From Pseudomonas sp. MM211 (lineage in GTDB: Bacteria > Pseudomonadota > Gammaproteobacteria > Pseudomonadales > Pseudomonadaceae), in assembly GCF_020386635.1 (NCBI RefSeq), contig NZ_CP081942.1, positions 4,526,001 to 4,590,000 of the forward strand: 64,000 nucleotides of DNA. The letters are read 5' to 3'. Position 1 is the stretch's first letter. Every line of letters starts with the position of its first letter. Shown in pieces: positions 46,360-55,200 of the stretch. The notes beneath the pieces are model-generated. The model did no database searches, was not told where the DNA came from, and saw only the letters and a program-made list of their open reading frames with translations. The translations under genes and the position numbers were made by a program.

Positions 46360-47631
46360 ATGACGCACCCGACCACCGACAGCGACTACCCTCTGAGCGA
46401 GGTTCCCGCAGGCGCCCGCAAGGGGCTGTTCTCCACCTCGATCATGCTGTTCTCCTTCACCTTCTTCACCGCCACCATGTTCGCCGGCGGCAAGATCGGC
46501 ATGGCCTTCGATTTCAAGACGCTGCTCTGGGCAGCCATCATCGGCAACCTGCTGCTCGGCGCCTATGCCGCAGTGCTGGGCCTGATCGCCTGCCGTAGCG
46601 GCCTGAACTCGGTATTGATGGGCCGCTTCTGCTTTGGCGAGGCCGGCAGCAAGCTGTCCGACGTGCTGCTGGGCTTCACCCAGATCGGCTGGTACGCCTG
46701 GGGCACCGCGACGGTCGCCATCGTGCTGGTGAAGATTCTCGGCCTATCGGAAAGCCTGATCATCCCGCTGATGGTGCTGTTCGGCTTCGCCTTCTGCATC
46801 ACCGCGTTCATCGGCTACAAGGGCCTGGATATCCTCTCGCGGATTTCCGTGCCGGCCATGCTTGCCCTGCTGATCTGCTCGCTGTGGATCGCCACCGACG
46901 ACATCGGCGGCCTCGGCGCACTGATGGCCATCGAGCCGACCCAGAGCATGACCCTCAGCGTCGCCATCACCATGGTCTTCGGCACCTTCGTCAGCGGTGC
47001 CACCCAGGCCACCAACTGGACACGCTTCGCCCGCACCGGCCGTATCGCAGTGATTGCCAGCATGGTCGGATTCTTTCTCGGCAACGGCTTGATGATCGTT
47101 GCCGGGGCCTATGGCGCCATCGTCTACCAGCAACCGGACGTCGTCGAAGTGCTGGTGCTGCAGGGGCTTTCCATGGCGGCGGTGGTGATGCTGTTCCTCA
47201 ATCTGTGGACCACCCAGGACAACACCATCTACAACTTCGCCGCAGCCGGCTGCAACCTGCTGCGCACCGGGCGCCGCAAGACGGTGACCGTGGTTGGCGC
47301 CGGTATCGGCACGCTGCTGGCCATCGGCGGCATGTCCGACATGCTGATCCCCTTCCTGATCCTGCTCGGCTCGATCATCCCGCCGATTGGTGGCGTGATC
47401 ATGGCCGACTATTTCTACGGCCATAAAGGCAAGTACCCATTGCTCGCCGAGACCCGCCTGCCGGCGTTCAACTGGGTCGGCCTGGGCGCCTATGCCGTCG
47501 GTTCGCTGTGCGCCTACTTCTCGCCCTGGGTCGCGCCGCTGGTTGGTATCGCCGTCGCTGCGCTGGTGTACGTCAGCCTGTTCGAAGCGAAGAAACTGTT
47601 CGCCGCCCGCGGTCTGGTCGCCGGCGCATGA
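46360..47631 (+). CDS. codB: Cytosine permease CodB
   Basis: 423 residues, the family size, with twelve hydrophobic segments of the NCS1 family. Landmarks: LFSFTFFTATMFAGGKIGMAF, GLNSVLMGRFCFGEAGSKL, QIGWYAWGTATVAI, ATNWTRFARTG and IIPPIGGVIMADYF. It imports cytosine with a cation for CodA, encoded two genes downstream. The stop overlaps the pucR start (ATGA). Confidence 0.92.
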   Translation: MTHPTTDSDYPLSEVPAGARKGLFSTSIMLFSFTFFTATMFAGGKIGMAFDFKTLLWAAIIGNLLLGAYAAVLGLIACRSGLNSVLMGRFCFGEAGSKLSDVLLGFTQIGWYAWGTATVAIVLVKILGLSESLIIPLMVLFGFAFCITAFIGYKGLDILSRISVPAMLALLICSLWIATDDIGGLGALMAIEPTQSMTLSVAITMVFGTFVSGATQATNWTRFARTGRIAVIASMVGFFLGNGLMIVAGAYGAIVYQQPDVVEVLVLQGLSMAAVVMLFLNLWTTQDNTIYNFAAAGCNLLRTGRRKTVTVVGAGIGTLLAIGGMSDMLIPFLILLGSIIPPIGGVIMADYFYGHKGKYPLLAETRLPAFNWVGLGAYAVGSLCAYFSPWVAPLVGIAVAALVYVSLFEAKKLFAARGLVAGA

Positions 47632-48869
47632 GCCTGAGCGTCGCCGATGTACTGACGTTGCCCGGCCTGCACGACCTGCGCCTGCGCGCAGGCCAGGCGG
47701 CGCTGGGCAACCCGGTGCGCTGGCCGTACGTGGCCGAGAACGAGGATATCGCCGACTGGGTGATGGGCGGCGAGCTGGTCTTCGTCACCGGGATCAACCA
47801 CCCTCGTGACGAAGCCAACCTGCTGCTTCTGGTACGCCAGGCAGTCGAGCGCGCCACGGCCGGTCTGGTGATTCTCACCGGCGCCGAGTTCATCCAGAGC
47901 ATTCCGGCAACGGTAGTGGCCGAAGCCGACCGCCTCGGCCTGCCGCTGCTCGAACAGCCTTACCAGCTGAAGATGGTGGTGGTGACCCAGGCCATCGGTA
48001 CCGCGCTGGTGCAACAGCAGATGCTCGGCAGCTCGCGCCAGCACGTGCTGGAGCAGCTGCTGGAAGGCGACTATCAGTCCCTGGAGATTCTGCTACAGCG
48101 CGCCGCCAGTCTCGATCTGCCCTTGGGCGTGCCGCGCCAGATCGCCCTGCTGCGCCTGCAAAACGGCGAGCAGCTGTTCGATGGTGAAGCTGCCGACAGC
48201 GGCGAACGCCTGCTGCGCGATAACCGCCAGTGCCTGCAGCAACGCCTCGAACAATGCCTGCAGCGCCTCGGCGACGCGCTGCCGCTGATCAGTCAGGGCG
48301 AGCATTGGATTGCCCTGCTGCCCTGCGCCAGCAGCCACGACGAACAACGCAACCGCACGTTGCTGATGGAGTTGCTTGGTGAGCTGGACGAGCGCCTGCA
48401 GCCACAACGCGCGGTTCTCGGCCTCAGCAGTGGCAGCCATCACCCCGAGCGCTTCGCCCGTGCTCTTGGTCAGGCCCGTCAGGCGCTGGTTGCCGCCCAG
48501 GCCTTTCCCGAGCGGCTGGGGCTGTGCAGTTTCAACGAGCTGGGCGTGATCGAACTGCTCGCTGCAATTCGCGACCGCAGCCTGCTGGAGCGCTTCGTCG
48601 AGCGTACGCTGGGGCCACTGATCGGCGATGATTCACGCCATGAACCGGTGCTCATGCCGACGCTCGAAGCCTGGTTCTTCGAGAACGCCAACCTGGCCCT
48701 GGCCGCGCAACGCCTGGGCGTACACCGCAACACCCTGAGCTACCGTGTACAGCGTATCGAAGCGCTGACCGGCTGCTCGTTCGATGATCCTCACGACCGG
48801 CTCAACATCAGCATCGCCCTGCTGATTCGCCGCCTGTCGTCTCATAGCCTGCCAAGGAGTACCCCATGA
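47628..48869 (+). CDS. PucR-family transcriptional regulator
   Basis: 413 residues. The N-terminal PucR domain ([19 protein letters not shown] ... [13 protein letters not shown]) spans about 1-125, a middle GGDEF-like/effector region follows, and the C-terminal helix-turn-helix is [23 protein letters not shown]. It sits inside the operon with 4-base ATGA overlaps at both ends, so regulator, permease and deaminase levels are coupled. PucR proteins usually activate nucleobase catabolism; here the signal may be cytosine or a product. Confidence 0.88.
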   Translation: MSLSVADVLTLPGLHDLRLRAGQAALGNPVRWPYVAENEDIADWVMGGELVFVTGINHPRDEANLLLLVRQAVERATAGLVILTGAEFIQSIPATVVAEADRLGLPLLEQPYQLKMVVVTQAIGTALVQQQMLGSSRQHVLEQLLEGDYQSLEILLQRAASLDLPLGVPRQIALLRLQNGEQLFDGEAADSGERLLRDNRQCLQQRLEQCLQRLGDALPLISQGEHWIALLPCASSHDEQRNRTLLMELLGELDERLQPQRAVLGLSSGSHHPERFARALGQARQALVAAQAFPERLGLCSFNELGVIELLAAIRDRSLLERFVERTLGPLIGDDSRHEPVLMPTLEAWFFENANLALAAQRLGVHRNTLSYRVQRIEALTGCSFDDPHDRLNISIALLIRRLSSHSLPRSTP

Positions 48870-50101
48870 ACATCGTCAACGCCCGTCTGCGTGGCCGCGA
48901 AGGTCTTTTCAGCATCGCACTGGACGGCTCGAAGATTGCCGCCATCACCGCGCAGCCGACCACAGTCAACGTGACCGAAGGCGACCTCGACGCCGCCAGC
49001 AACCTGGTGATCGCCCCCTTCGTTGAACCGCACATCCACCTCGACGCCACCCTGACCGCCGGCGAGCCGGCCTGGAACATGAGCGGCACGCTGTTCGAAG
49101 GCATCGAACGCTGGGCCGAACGCAAAGCGCTGGTCACCCACGAAGACACCAAGACGCGGGCAAAGAAGACCATCGACATGCTGGTCGACCACGGCATCCA
49201 GCACGTGCGCACCCACGTCGACGTCACCGACCCGACCCTGGGCGCTCTGAGGGCGATGGTCGAGGTGCGCGAGGAAACCCGCCACCTCATCGATCTGCAG
49301 ATCGTCGCCTTTCCCCAGGAGGGCATCGAGTCCTACGCCAATGGTCGCGCGTTGATGGAGCAGGCGGTGGAACTGGGCGCCGACGTGGTTGGCGGCATCC
49401 CGCATTTCGAGAACACCCGTGATCAGGGCGTCAGCTCGATCAAGTTCCTGATGGATCTGGCCGAACGCACCGGCTGCCTGGTGGACGTGCACTGCGACGA
49501 GACCGACGACCCGCAGTCGCGCTTTCTCGAAGTACTGGCCGAAGAAGCCCGGGTGCGCGGCATGGGCGCGCGCGTCACCGCCAGCCACACCACCGCCATG
49601 GGCTCCTACGACAACGCTTACTGCTCCAAGCTGTTCCGCCTGCTGAAGATGTCGAAGATCAACTTCATCTCCTGCCCCACCGAGAGCATCCACCTGCAGG
49701 GCCGCTTCGACACCTATCCGAAACGCCGTGGCCTGACCCGCGTGGCTGAGATCGACCGCGCCGGCATGAATATCTGCTTCGGCCAGGATTCCATCGTCGA
49801 CCCCTGGTACCCGCTGGGCAACGGCAACATCCTGCGCATCCTCGAAGCCGGCCTGCATATCTGCCACATGCTTGGCTACGAAGACCTGCAACGTGGGCTC
49901 GACCTGATTACCGACAACAGCGCCCGCACCCTGCACCTGGGCGAACGCTATGGTTTGGAAGTGGACCGCCCGGCCAACCTGCTGATTCTCTCGGCACCCG
50001 ACGATTACGAGATGATCCGCACCCAGGGCTACGCCCTGGTATCGGTACGCCACGGCGAAGTGCTGATGCGCAGAACCCCGGCGAGCGTACAGCGCGGCTA
50101 A
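48866..50101 (+). CDS. codA: Cytosine deaminase CodA
   Basis: 411 residues, amidohydrolase fold. Metal and active-site residues: [24 protein letters not shown] and [16 protein letters not shown], closely matching E. coli CodA (HVHLDT..., HCDE, DPWYPLG). It converts cytosine to uracil and ammonia. It is third in the codB-pucR-codA operon and overlaps pucR by 4 bases (ATGA). REP elements follow and may protect or end the transcript. Confidence 0.95.
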   Translation: MNIVNARLRGREGLFSIALDGSKIAAITAQPTTVNVTEGDLDAASNLVIAPFVEPHIHLDATLTAGEPAWNMSGTLFEGIERWAERKALVTHEDTKTRAKKTIDMLVDHGIQHVRTHVDVTDPTLGALRAMVEVREETRHLIDLQIVAFPQEGIESYANGRALMEQAVELGADVVGGIPHFENTRDQGVSSIKFLMDLAERTGCLVDVHCDETDDPQSRFLEVLAEEARVRGMGARVTASHTTAMGSYDNAYCSKLFRLLKMSKINFISCPTESIHLQGRFDTYPKRRGLTRVAEIDRAGMNICFGQDSIVDPWYPLGNGNILRILEAGLHICHMLGYEDLQRGLDLITDNSARTLHLGERYGLEVDRPANLLILSAPDDYEMIRTQGYALVSVRHGEVLMRRTPASVQRG

Positions 50102-50110
50102 TGCTGAAAC

Positions 50111-50170
50111 GTGGGAGGGGCTTTAGCCACGAAAACCTGTAAAAGGCTCGCGGCTAAAGCCACTCCTACA
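50111..50170. repeat. REP element, family D
   Basis: GTGGGAGGGGCTTTAGCCAC and, 18 bases later, CGCGGCTAAAGCCACTCCTAC: an imperfect hairpin of the pseudomonad GGCTTTAGCC REP type. Confidence 0.8.
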
Positions 50171-50285
50171 CGCCCGACTCCACCCGCACGCAGGGGTCAT
50201 GTCGTCGCTCAAGCCAGCCCCTGGGCACATCGCCAAGTTCGACCTCCCCATAAACGGCAGAAGAATCCTGAGACGAACAGTGACC

Positions 50286-50344
50286 GTAGGAGGGGCTTTA
50301 GCCCCGAGCTCTTCACTGAGTATCGGGGCTAAAGCCCTTCCCAC
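50286..50344. repeat. REP element, family D, second copy
   Basis: GTAGGAGGGGCTTTAGCCCC and TCGGGGCTAAAGCCCTTCCC form the stem. It is about 120 bases from the first copy, between convergent codA and the efflux operon, making a REP pair. Confidence 0.8.
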
Positions 50345-50359
50345 AATGACCAAAGCACC

Positions 50360-51211
50360 CTACTCCACCCGCACGCTGGCGGTCATACCGGCACTCAACT
50401 GAACGTTCTCCGGCATGGCGTCAAGCTTGATGCGTACCGGAATACGCTGGGCCAGGCGCACCCAGTTGAAGGTCGGTTCGACATTGGCCAGCAACTGGCC
50501 GTCCGGGCTGGCGTTGCGGTCGGTGATGCCACGGCTGATGCTTTCCACCTCGCCACGGATCTCTTGCTCGCCGCCCATCAACCACACCTCGACCGGCGCA
50601 CCGACCTGAATGCGTGGCAACTTGGTTTCCTCGAAATACGCCTGCACGTAGAACGAGCCGGTATCGACCAGCGCCATTACCGATTGGCCAGCCGTCACAT
50701 AATTACCCTGAGCCAACACCAGGTTGGTGACCTGCCCGTCACGCGGCGCGCGCACTTCGCTGCGCGCCAGGTTGAGCTGGGCGACACGCAGATCGGCCTG
50801 GGCCTCGCGAAATTCACTACGGGCCATCTCGGCGTTGATCTGCGCATTCTCGCGCAGCTCGGCACTGATCGCCTGAGCGCCAAGGCTCGCGCGCCTGGAG
50901 GCTTCGTGCTCGCGCAGGCTGAGCTGCTGCTTGCGGATATCCACCACCGCCTGGGCCTTTTCAAGCGCGGCCTGGTAGCGGTCGCGGTCGATGGTCATCA
51001 GCAGGTCACCCGCCTTGACCTGTTGGTTGTCGCGCACCTTGAGCTCAACCACCCAACCCGAGACGTCCGGCGCGATGGTCACCACGTCGGCACGCACCCG
51101 AGCGTCGCGGGTCCAGGGCGAATACATGTAGTGCTGCCAGATCCAGGAGCCGGCGAAAATCGCCGCCACCACCATGGCCAGGGTAATGCCGACGCGAATC
51201 GTCGAACGCAT
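50360..51211 (-). CDS. HlyD-family periplasmic adaptor, AaeA-like
   Basis: 283 residues from the ATG at 51211. One N-terminal membrane anchor (VGITLAMVVAAIFAGSWIW), then YMYSPWTRDARVRADVV, a lipoyl/barrel-sandwich domain (VTIAPDVSGWVVEL and EVRAPRDGQVTNL) with a helical hairpin between. AaeA in E. coli works with AaeB to export aromatic carboxylic acids. It is last in the operon FUSC protein / DUF1656 / adaptor. An outer-membrane partner is not encoded here. Confidence 0.85.
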   Translation of the reverse strand: MRSTIRVGITLAMVVAAIFAGSWIWQHYMYSPWTRDARVRADVVTIAPDVSGWVVELKVRDNQQVKAGDLLMTIDRDRYQAALEKAQAVVDIRKQQLSLREHEASRRASLGAQAISAELRENAQINAEMARSEFREAQADLRVAQLNLARSEVRAPRDGQVTNLVLAQGNYVTAGQSVMALVDTGSFYVQAYFEETKLPRIQVGAPVEVWLMGGEQEIRGEVESISRGITDRNASPDGQLLANVEPTFNWVRLAQRIPVRIKLDAMPENVQLSAGMTASVRVE

Positions 51212-51222
51212 GCTTTCTCTCC

Positions 51223-51426
51223 TCAACGTGCCAGCACGGCAATTATGACCGCCAGAACACAGACATACAGGGCGCAATCGAACAGGGCTTCGTGCCAGAT
51301 CCACTGCGCCAATCCAACGCGCTGCAGCCCCAGGCGCAACACGCCGGTGAGCAACAGCGCCAATACCGCATAGGCCGCCATGGGGCTCAGCAATACGCCG
51401 CCCAGCGACCACTCATGCAAGCCCAT
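51223..51426 (-). CDS. DUF1656 small membrane protein, AaeX-like
   Basis: 67 residues with two membrane segments (LSPMAAYAVLALLLTGVLRL; ALFDCALYVCVLAVIIAVLA). DUF1656 genes sit almost always between an AaeB-type FUSC gene and an HlyD adaptor, as here. It overlaps the end of the upstream FUSC gene by 14 bases, and the adaptor start is 12 bases beyond its stop. The role in the pump is unknown. Confidence 0.85.
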   Translation of the reverse strand: MGLHEWSLGGVLLSPMAAYAVLALLLTGVLRLGLQRVGLAQWIWHEALFDCALYVCVLAVIIAVLAR

Positions 51427-53398
51427 GGGCCTCTCCTCTCAGGTGGCACCAGTGGCGCCAGCCGGTTTGTAATTGCAGCAGTGCCGCCTCGGCCAAGCGC
51501 TTATCGACACTGGGCGCACAGGCGCGCAGTGCGTCTTGCAGATCCGCCACGGGGCCATCCAGATCATCCTCACGGCCCGGCGCCGGGCCGCGCTCGAGCA
51601 CATCGTCCAGACGCCGCATAAATCGCCGCTGCGACCGCGCCAATTCGGGATCGGCATTGGCCAGGCAAGCGCGCAGGTGCAACAACTCATCGCCCAGATC
51701 GAGACCAGCCACGCCGTCGTCCCAGCGGCTACGCGCCTGATCCGGACGCGCCGGATAATGCCGGGCGAGCTGCAGCAAACGGTCGGCCATGCGCCCACCG
51801 AACCAGTTTTCCGCACGGCCCAGCTCGCGGCGAGTCAGGCGGCCAAGATCCACCAGAATCGCGTGCATCAACCGGCGGCCGTGCCACACCGGGTTGCGCA
51901 GCACCACGAGGCGGAACGCCAACACCGCGATGCCAACGCCCATGAGCATGCCCGGCGCCTCATTGAGAAAGAACTCGACGTTATAGCCAACGCCCGGTGC
52001 CGGCAGACAGAGCACGATGAAGTGCAGGCAGAAGGAGGTCGAGGTGGCGGCCATCGGTGGCCTGGCCATGCCCAGTACGCCAAAGAACAGGGGTACGCCG
52101 AGCACCAGGCAGAGCATGACAAAGCCGTCGATCTGCGGCATCAGGATCTGCCCGACGAAGAACGCCACCGGCAGCGCATAGAAAATCCCACGCAGGAACA
52201 TCATGCCGATCTGCGGCGCCGCCTCGAGCCGAGCGAACAGGCTGCAAACCACGCAGGCCAACAGCATGGCCCCAGTGGCGTGAGTCCAGGCGGTGGCCAG
52301 CCAGAAGGTCGCCAGAGTGAGGAACGCCAGGGCGCTGCGCGAGCCGTACACCAGGGCGCTCTGCCAATCGTAATGCCAGGACAGCGCTCGCGGCGCATCG
52401 GCCGGCGCCCTGCCCTGTTCGACGGCGAGCAAGGCCCGGCTGGCATCTTCGATGCGCAACAGCAACACCGCCATGCGCTCCAGGCACAGCTGCTGGCCGC
52501 TGTTCAGTTCATCGTCCTGAGCGGCCTGACGCAGACGCTCGATCAGCGCCGGCAGATCGCCCTGAGCTTCCTGCAAGCGCTCGTCCACCTCCTGCAACCA
52601 GGGGGCAACGGCTTCAGCCTCGCTACTGCTTAACTGCCGCCATTGCCGCGCCACACCACGGGCCAAGCGCAGTACGCCGAGCAGATCGCGGCTGAGCACG
52701 CGCAGCGCAATCGCGCGCTGGCGGCCACGCTCACCTTCGAACCAGGCGTGCTCACGCTGGGCATCCACGGCGACGATACGGGCCAGCGCCTCCAGCAGTC
52801 CCTGACGCGCTTCGGCCTCACCAGTCAGCGCCTGGCGCGCGGCCTTGACGCCGGTCTGCCAGGCATCCCGCGCCTGCTGCGCCAGCTGGCGTTCGACACG
52901 CTGCGGCCAGAGCAAAGCGCTGCTGAGCGTGGCGCAGACGATCCCCAGGCAGATTTCCGTGGAGCGGGCGATGGCCTCGTCAAAAATCACATGCGGCTTG
53001 CCGATGGCCGGCAGGCCGATGATCGCCACCGTATAGCCGGCGAGCACGAACGCATATGACCAAGCGCTGCGCAGCATGGTAGAGGCTGCCGTGCACATCC
53101 CCAGCCACAGCGCGAAGGCGAGCAGGAACAGCAGCGGCGTCTGGGCAAACAGCGCCATCATCACCACCGCCATGAAGGTGCCGACCAAGGTGCCGAGCAG
53201 CCGCGCCAGGCCTTTCTGCACCACCATGCCGGACAACGGCTGGGCGACGATGAACGCCGTCATCAATGCCCACTGCGGCTGTTCCAGCCCCAAACGCAAC
53301 GCGAGCCAGAGCGCCAGACCACCACCGAGCAGGGTCTTGATTGCGAACTGAATGGCTTGCGGGCTTGGCGCGATGAACGCCAGCAGGGAATCACGCAC
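51413..53398 (-). CDS. FUSC-family efflux protein, AaeB-like
   Basis: 661 residues. Two sets of membrane segments, residues about 15-165 and 350-500, flank a long soluble helical part, as in AaeB/YccS/FUSC proteins. The start FAIKTLLGGGLALWLALRLGLEQP and MTAFIVAQPLSGMVVQKGLARLLGTLVG are typical. It is the inner-membrane component for export of aromatic acids or similar toxins with the two downstream genes. No LysR activator (AaeR-like) is adjacent. Confidence 0.85.
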   Translation of the reverse strand: MRDSLLAFIAPSPQAIQFAIKTLLGGGLALWLALRLGLEQPQWALMTAFIVAQPLSGMVVQKGLARLLGTLVGTFMAVVMMALFAQTPLLFLLAFALWLGMCTAASTMLRSAWSYAFVLAGYTVAIIGLPAIGKPHVIFDEAIARSTEICLGIVCATLSSALLWPQRVERQLAQQARDAWQTGVKAARQALTGEAEARQGLLEALARIVAVDAQREHAWFEGERGRQRAIALRVLSRDLLGVLRLARGVARQWRQLSSSEAEAVAPWLQEVDERLQEAQGDLPALIERLRQAAQDDELNSGQQLCLERMAVLLLRIEDASRALLAVEQGRAPADAPRALSWHYDWQSALVYGSRSALAFLTLATFWLATAWTHATGAMLLACVVCSLFARLEAAPQIGMMFLRGIFYALPVAFFVGQILMPQIDGFVMLCLVLGVPLFFGVLGMARPPMAATSTSFCLHFIVLCLPAPGVGYNVEFFLNEAPGMLMGVGIAVLAFRLVVLRNPVWHGRRLMHAILVDLGRLTRRELGRAENWFGGRMADRLLQLARHYPARPDQARSRWDDGVAGLDLGDELLHLRACLANADPELARSQRRFMRRLDDVLERGPAPGREDDLDGPVADLQDALRACAPSVDKRLAEAALLQLQTGWRHWCHLRGEAHGLA

Positions 53399-53548
53399 GA
53401 TGGTTACCTAAAAAGCGGCACTTGTCTGAACATAGCCGTAGCGAAACGGTTCCGCCTCCGTGCAGAGAGGCAAATTATTAGCTAGCTAACTATATGCTGT
53501 CCAGAGGGCTGTCTCGCTTTCGCACTCGCAGGCTTGAAAAACGCGCAC

Positions 53549-53574
53549 GAAAAAAAGGGCGACCGAAGTCGCCC
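53549..53574 (-). terminator. Rho-independent terminator of the ccoM-like gene
   Basis: Stem GGGCGAC / GTCGCCC with a 4-base loop (TTCG on the minus strand), followed on the minus strand by seven T. It lies about 30 bases after the stop of the 38-residue gene and is one of the clearest terminators in the window. Confidence 0.9.
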
Positions 53575-53603
53575 CAATGCCTTGCGTGCTCGTGAATCCG
53601 GTT

Positions 53604-53720
53604 TCAGTGCGGCTTTTTCTTGCGCGCATCTCTCCAGATGAAATACGTGAACCCGGCGCAGAACAGAACCATCAGTCCCACGGTGCCGATACCGGCGAGA
53701 ACCACCACATCGACGAACAT
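53604..53720 (-). CDS. ccoM: 38-residue membrane protein resembling CcoM of cbb3 cytochrome oxidase
   Basis: Short gene with ATG at 53720 and a near-ideal GCAGGAGGC ribosome site. The product has one membrane helix (VVLAGIGTVGLMVLFCAGFT) and ends YFIWRDARKKKPH. The pattern MFVD-VVLAG--TVGLMV-F-AGF--FIW+D matches, by memory, the CcoM supernumerary subunit found in the P. stutzeri cbb3 oxidase structure. It has its own terminator and two Anr-type boxes upstream, fitting low-oxygen control of a cbb3 part. The match was made by eye only, and the other cbb3 genes are not in the window. Confidence 0.75.
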   Translation of the reverse strand: MFVDVVVLAGIGTVGLMVLFCAGFTYFIWRDARKKKPH

Positions 53721-53782
53721 GCTGCCTCCTGCATCCGTTGCTCGGGTATGCGGCTACGTTAACAGCGCAGGGCTAGGCGCCA

Positions 53783-53796
53783 TTGATCCAGATCAA
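53783..53796. promoter_or_regulatory. Anr/FNR box upstream of ccoM
   Basis: TTGATCCAGATCAA matches the FNR/Anr consensus TTGAT-N4-ATCAA at all ten fixed positions. On the minus strand, 21 bases after the box lies TAACGT, a plausible -10, so the box would be centred near -41.5, the standard activating position. The ccoM ATG is about 63 bases from the box. Confidence 0.8.
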
Positions 53797-53833
53797 GGGC
53801 AGCGCTACGCCTGCTGCAAACGGCTGGCAGCAG

Positions 53834-53847
53834 GTGATCTGGATCAA
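53834..53847. promoter_or_regulatory. Second Anr/FNR-like box
   Basis: GTGATCTGGATCAA fits the consensus at nine of ten positions, 51 bases from the first box on the same face of the promoter. Confidence 0.55.
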
Positions 53848-53937
53848 CGGAAAGGGTGCGAGCATCCACAAGCGGGATGTGCGGCGGGGAATCAGAATGG
53901 CAAGGCAGGCGACAGCAGCGTGCAGCGAGACGAACCG

Positions 53938-54099
53938 TCAGCGCTTCTTCGGCTTGCCCTTGGACTTCTTCTTGCCCTTGGGCATCGGCAAGGCCTGCTC
54001 GAAGGCATTGCGCATGTCCTCGAGCTTCTTGTCGCGCAGGTCATGGATGCGCTTGTCGCGCTCGGCGGTGAAGTCGATCAGTTTCACATCGTTGCTCAT
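53938..54099 (-). CDS. Small basic-tailed uncharacterised protein
   Basis: 53 residues from the ATG at 54099: an acidic/helical first half (LIDFTAERDKRIHDLRDKKLE) and a Lys-rich tail (PKGKKKSKGKPKKR). The start overlaps the end of the AlkB-like gene by 4 bases, so it is the last gene of that operon. The tail suggests nucleic-acid binding. No family known to me. Confidence 0.6.
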   Translation of the reverse strand: MSNDVKLIDFTAERDKRIHDLRDKKLEDMRNAFEQALPMPKGKKKSKGKPKKR

Positions 54100-54749
54100 A
54101 GCGGCGCCCGGATCAGACGAAACGTAAGATTCAGGCGCGGCGCGCACGGCTTGCGCGTTTTCGCCACCTGATGCTGCCAATAATGCTGGGTCTTTCCGCC
54201 CATGACCAGTAGCGAACCGTGTGCCAGCGTAAGCGAATGTTCGATACGGTTATGGCCCTTGCGGCGCAGATCGAAGCGCCGCGCGCCTCCCAGGCTCAGG
54301 GAAACCACCAGAGGGTCATCGCCCAGCTCGCGCTCGTCATCACTGTGCCAGCCCATGGAATCCTGGCCGTCGCGGTAATAATTGAGCAGCGCACCGTTGA
54401 GCGGGCAGCCCAGCGCGTCCACCAGACGCTGGCGAATCTCGGTGAGCAGCGGCGTCCAGGGCAGCGGCTGATGGATCATCCCGGAGTAGCGATAACTGGC
54501 GTCGGCATCGCCATACCAGGCGGTCAGCCTCGGCACCGGATGACGACGGCCATAGAGCACGACCTCGGGCTGCTGCCAGGGCGTCTCACTAACCAGTCGC
54601 TCGAGCCAATGATCCGCCGTAGGGCCGTCAAGCCAGGCAGGCAGATAACTAAGGTCGGCATCGGGCAGGTTCAGATCGGGTCTGTCGAACAGGCCGGCCT
54701 GAGCGGTCGGGGTGGGATCAGCGCTAGTCAAACCTCGACGTCCACCCAC
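54096..54749 (-). CDS. AlkB-family 2-oxoglutarate/Fe(II) dioxygenase
   Basis: About 217 residues from GTG at 54749; TTG at 54731, overlapping the upstream stop, is an alternative. The Fe-binding HxD is in MGWHSDDERELG, the distal His in QHYWQH and the 2-oxoglutarate Arg in RLNLTFR. Before them come PRLTAWYGD and the NYYRDGQDS loop, as in AlkB/ALKBH2-3. AlkB demethylates 1-methyladenine and 3-methylcytosine by oxidation. The upstream small gene overlaps it and the downstream small gene is coupled. Recalled as PA3306-like by position. Confidence 0.85.
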   Translation of the reverse strand: MGGRRGLTSADPTPTAQAGLFDRPDLNLPDADLSYLPAWLDGPTADHWLERLVSETPWQQPEVVLYGRRHPVPRLTAWYGDADASYRYSGMIHQPLPWTPLLTEIRQRLVDALGCPLNGALLNYYRDGQDSMGWHSDDERELGDDPLVVSLSLGGARRFDLRRKGHNRIEHSLTLAHGSLLVMGGKTQHYWQHQVAKTRKPCAPRLNLTFRLIRAPL

Positions 54750-55024
54750 AGCCCCTGGCGGGGCAATTGTTCGATGGCAGGCTCGTCGGCTTCATCGACA
54801 TCACCCTCGGCGAGTTCTGCGGCGCTGTAACCCCGCCGTTGCCGACGACGCTGTTCTTCGCGCAAGCGCTCTTCCACTTCCTGAGGGTGACGCTTGTCCA
54901 GACCGACCGCATCCTCCTGGGCTGCCTCGGCAGTCGCCGTTACCGGAGCGATTTCCGGGCGCGGCTTGACCACGTCCTGCTGGGCAGTGACCGGAATCAG
55001 GCTACTAGGGATGGGTGGCAGCAT
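54728..55024 (-). CDS. Uncharacterised charged protein upstream of the AlkB-like gene
   Basis: 98 residues. The first 40 are Pro/Val/Ala-rich and probably disordered; the centre is a strongly charged helix (LDKRHPQEVEERLREEQRRR). It overlaps the AlkB-like gene, sharing its operon, and diverges from rapA. The position matches a conserved hypothetical beside hepA/rapA in PAO1 by memory. Function unknown. Confidence 0.65.
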   Translation of the reverse strand: MLPPIPSSLIPVTAQQDVVKPRPEIAPVTATAEAAQEDAVGLDKRHPQEVEERLREEQRRRQRRGYSAAELAEGDVDEADEPAIEQLPRQGLWVDVEV

Positions 55025-55200
55025 GGATAAATCCCCTTTTGGGGTATGTCGGCCGTTGAGCAGGCAGCTTTAGTGGGTTCTTACTACACTTTCTGACCGG
55101 GTATCCGTCAGTAAGTGCCAAATCCGCAGCATGCACCTTTGGCCGAGGCCCGGCGTTTCCGTTACCATAGCCGGCTTTTTCACAGGTGGAGACAGGCAGC

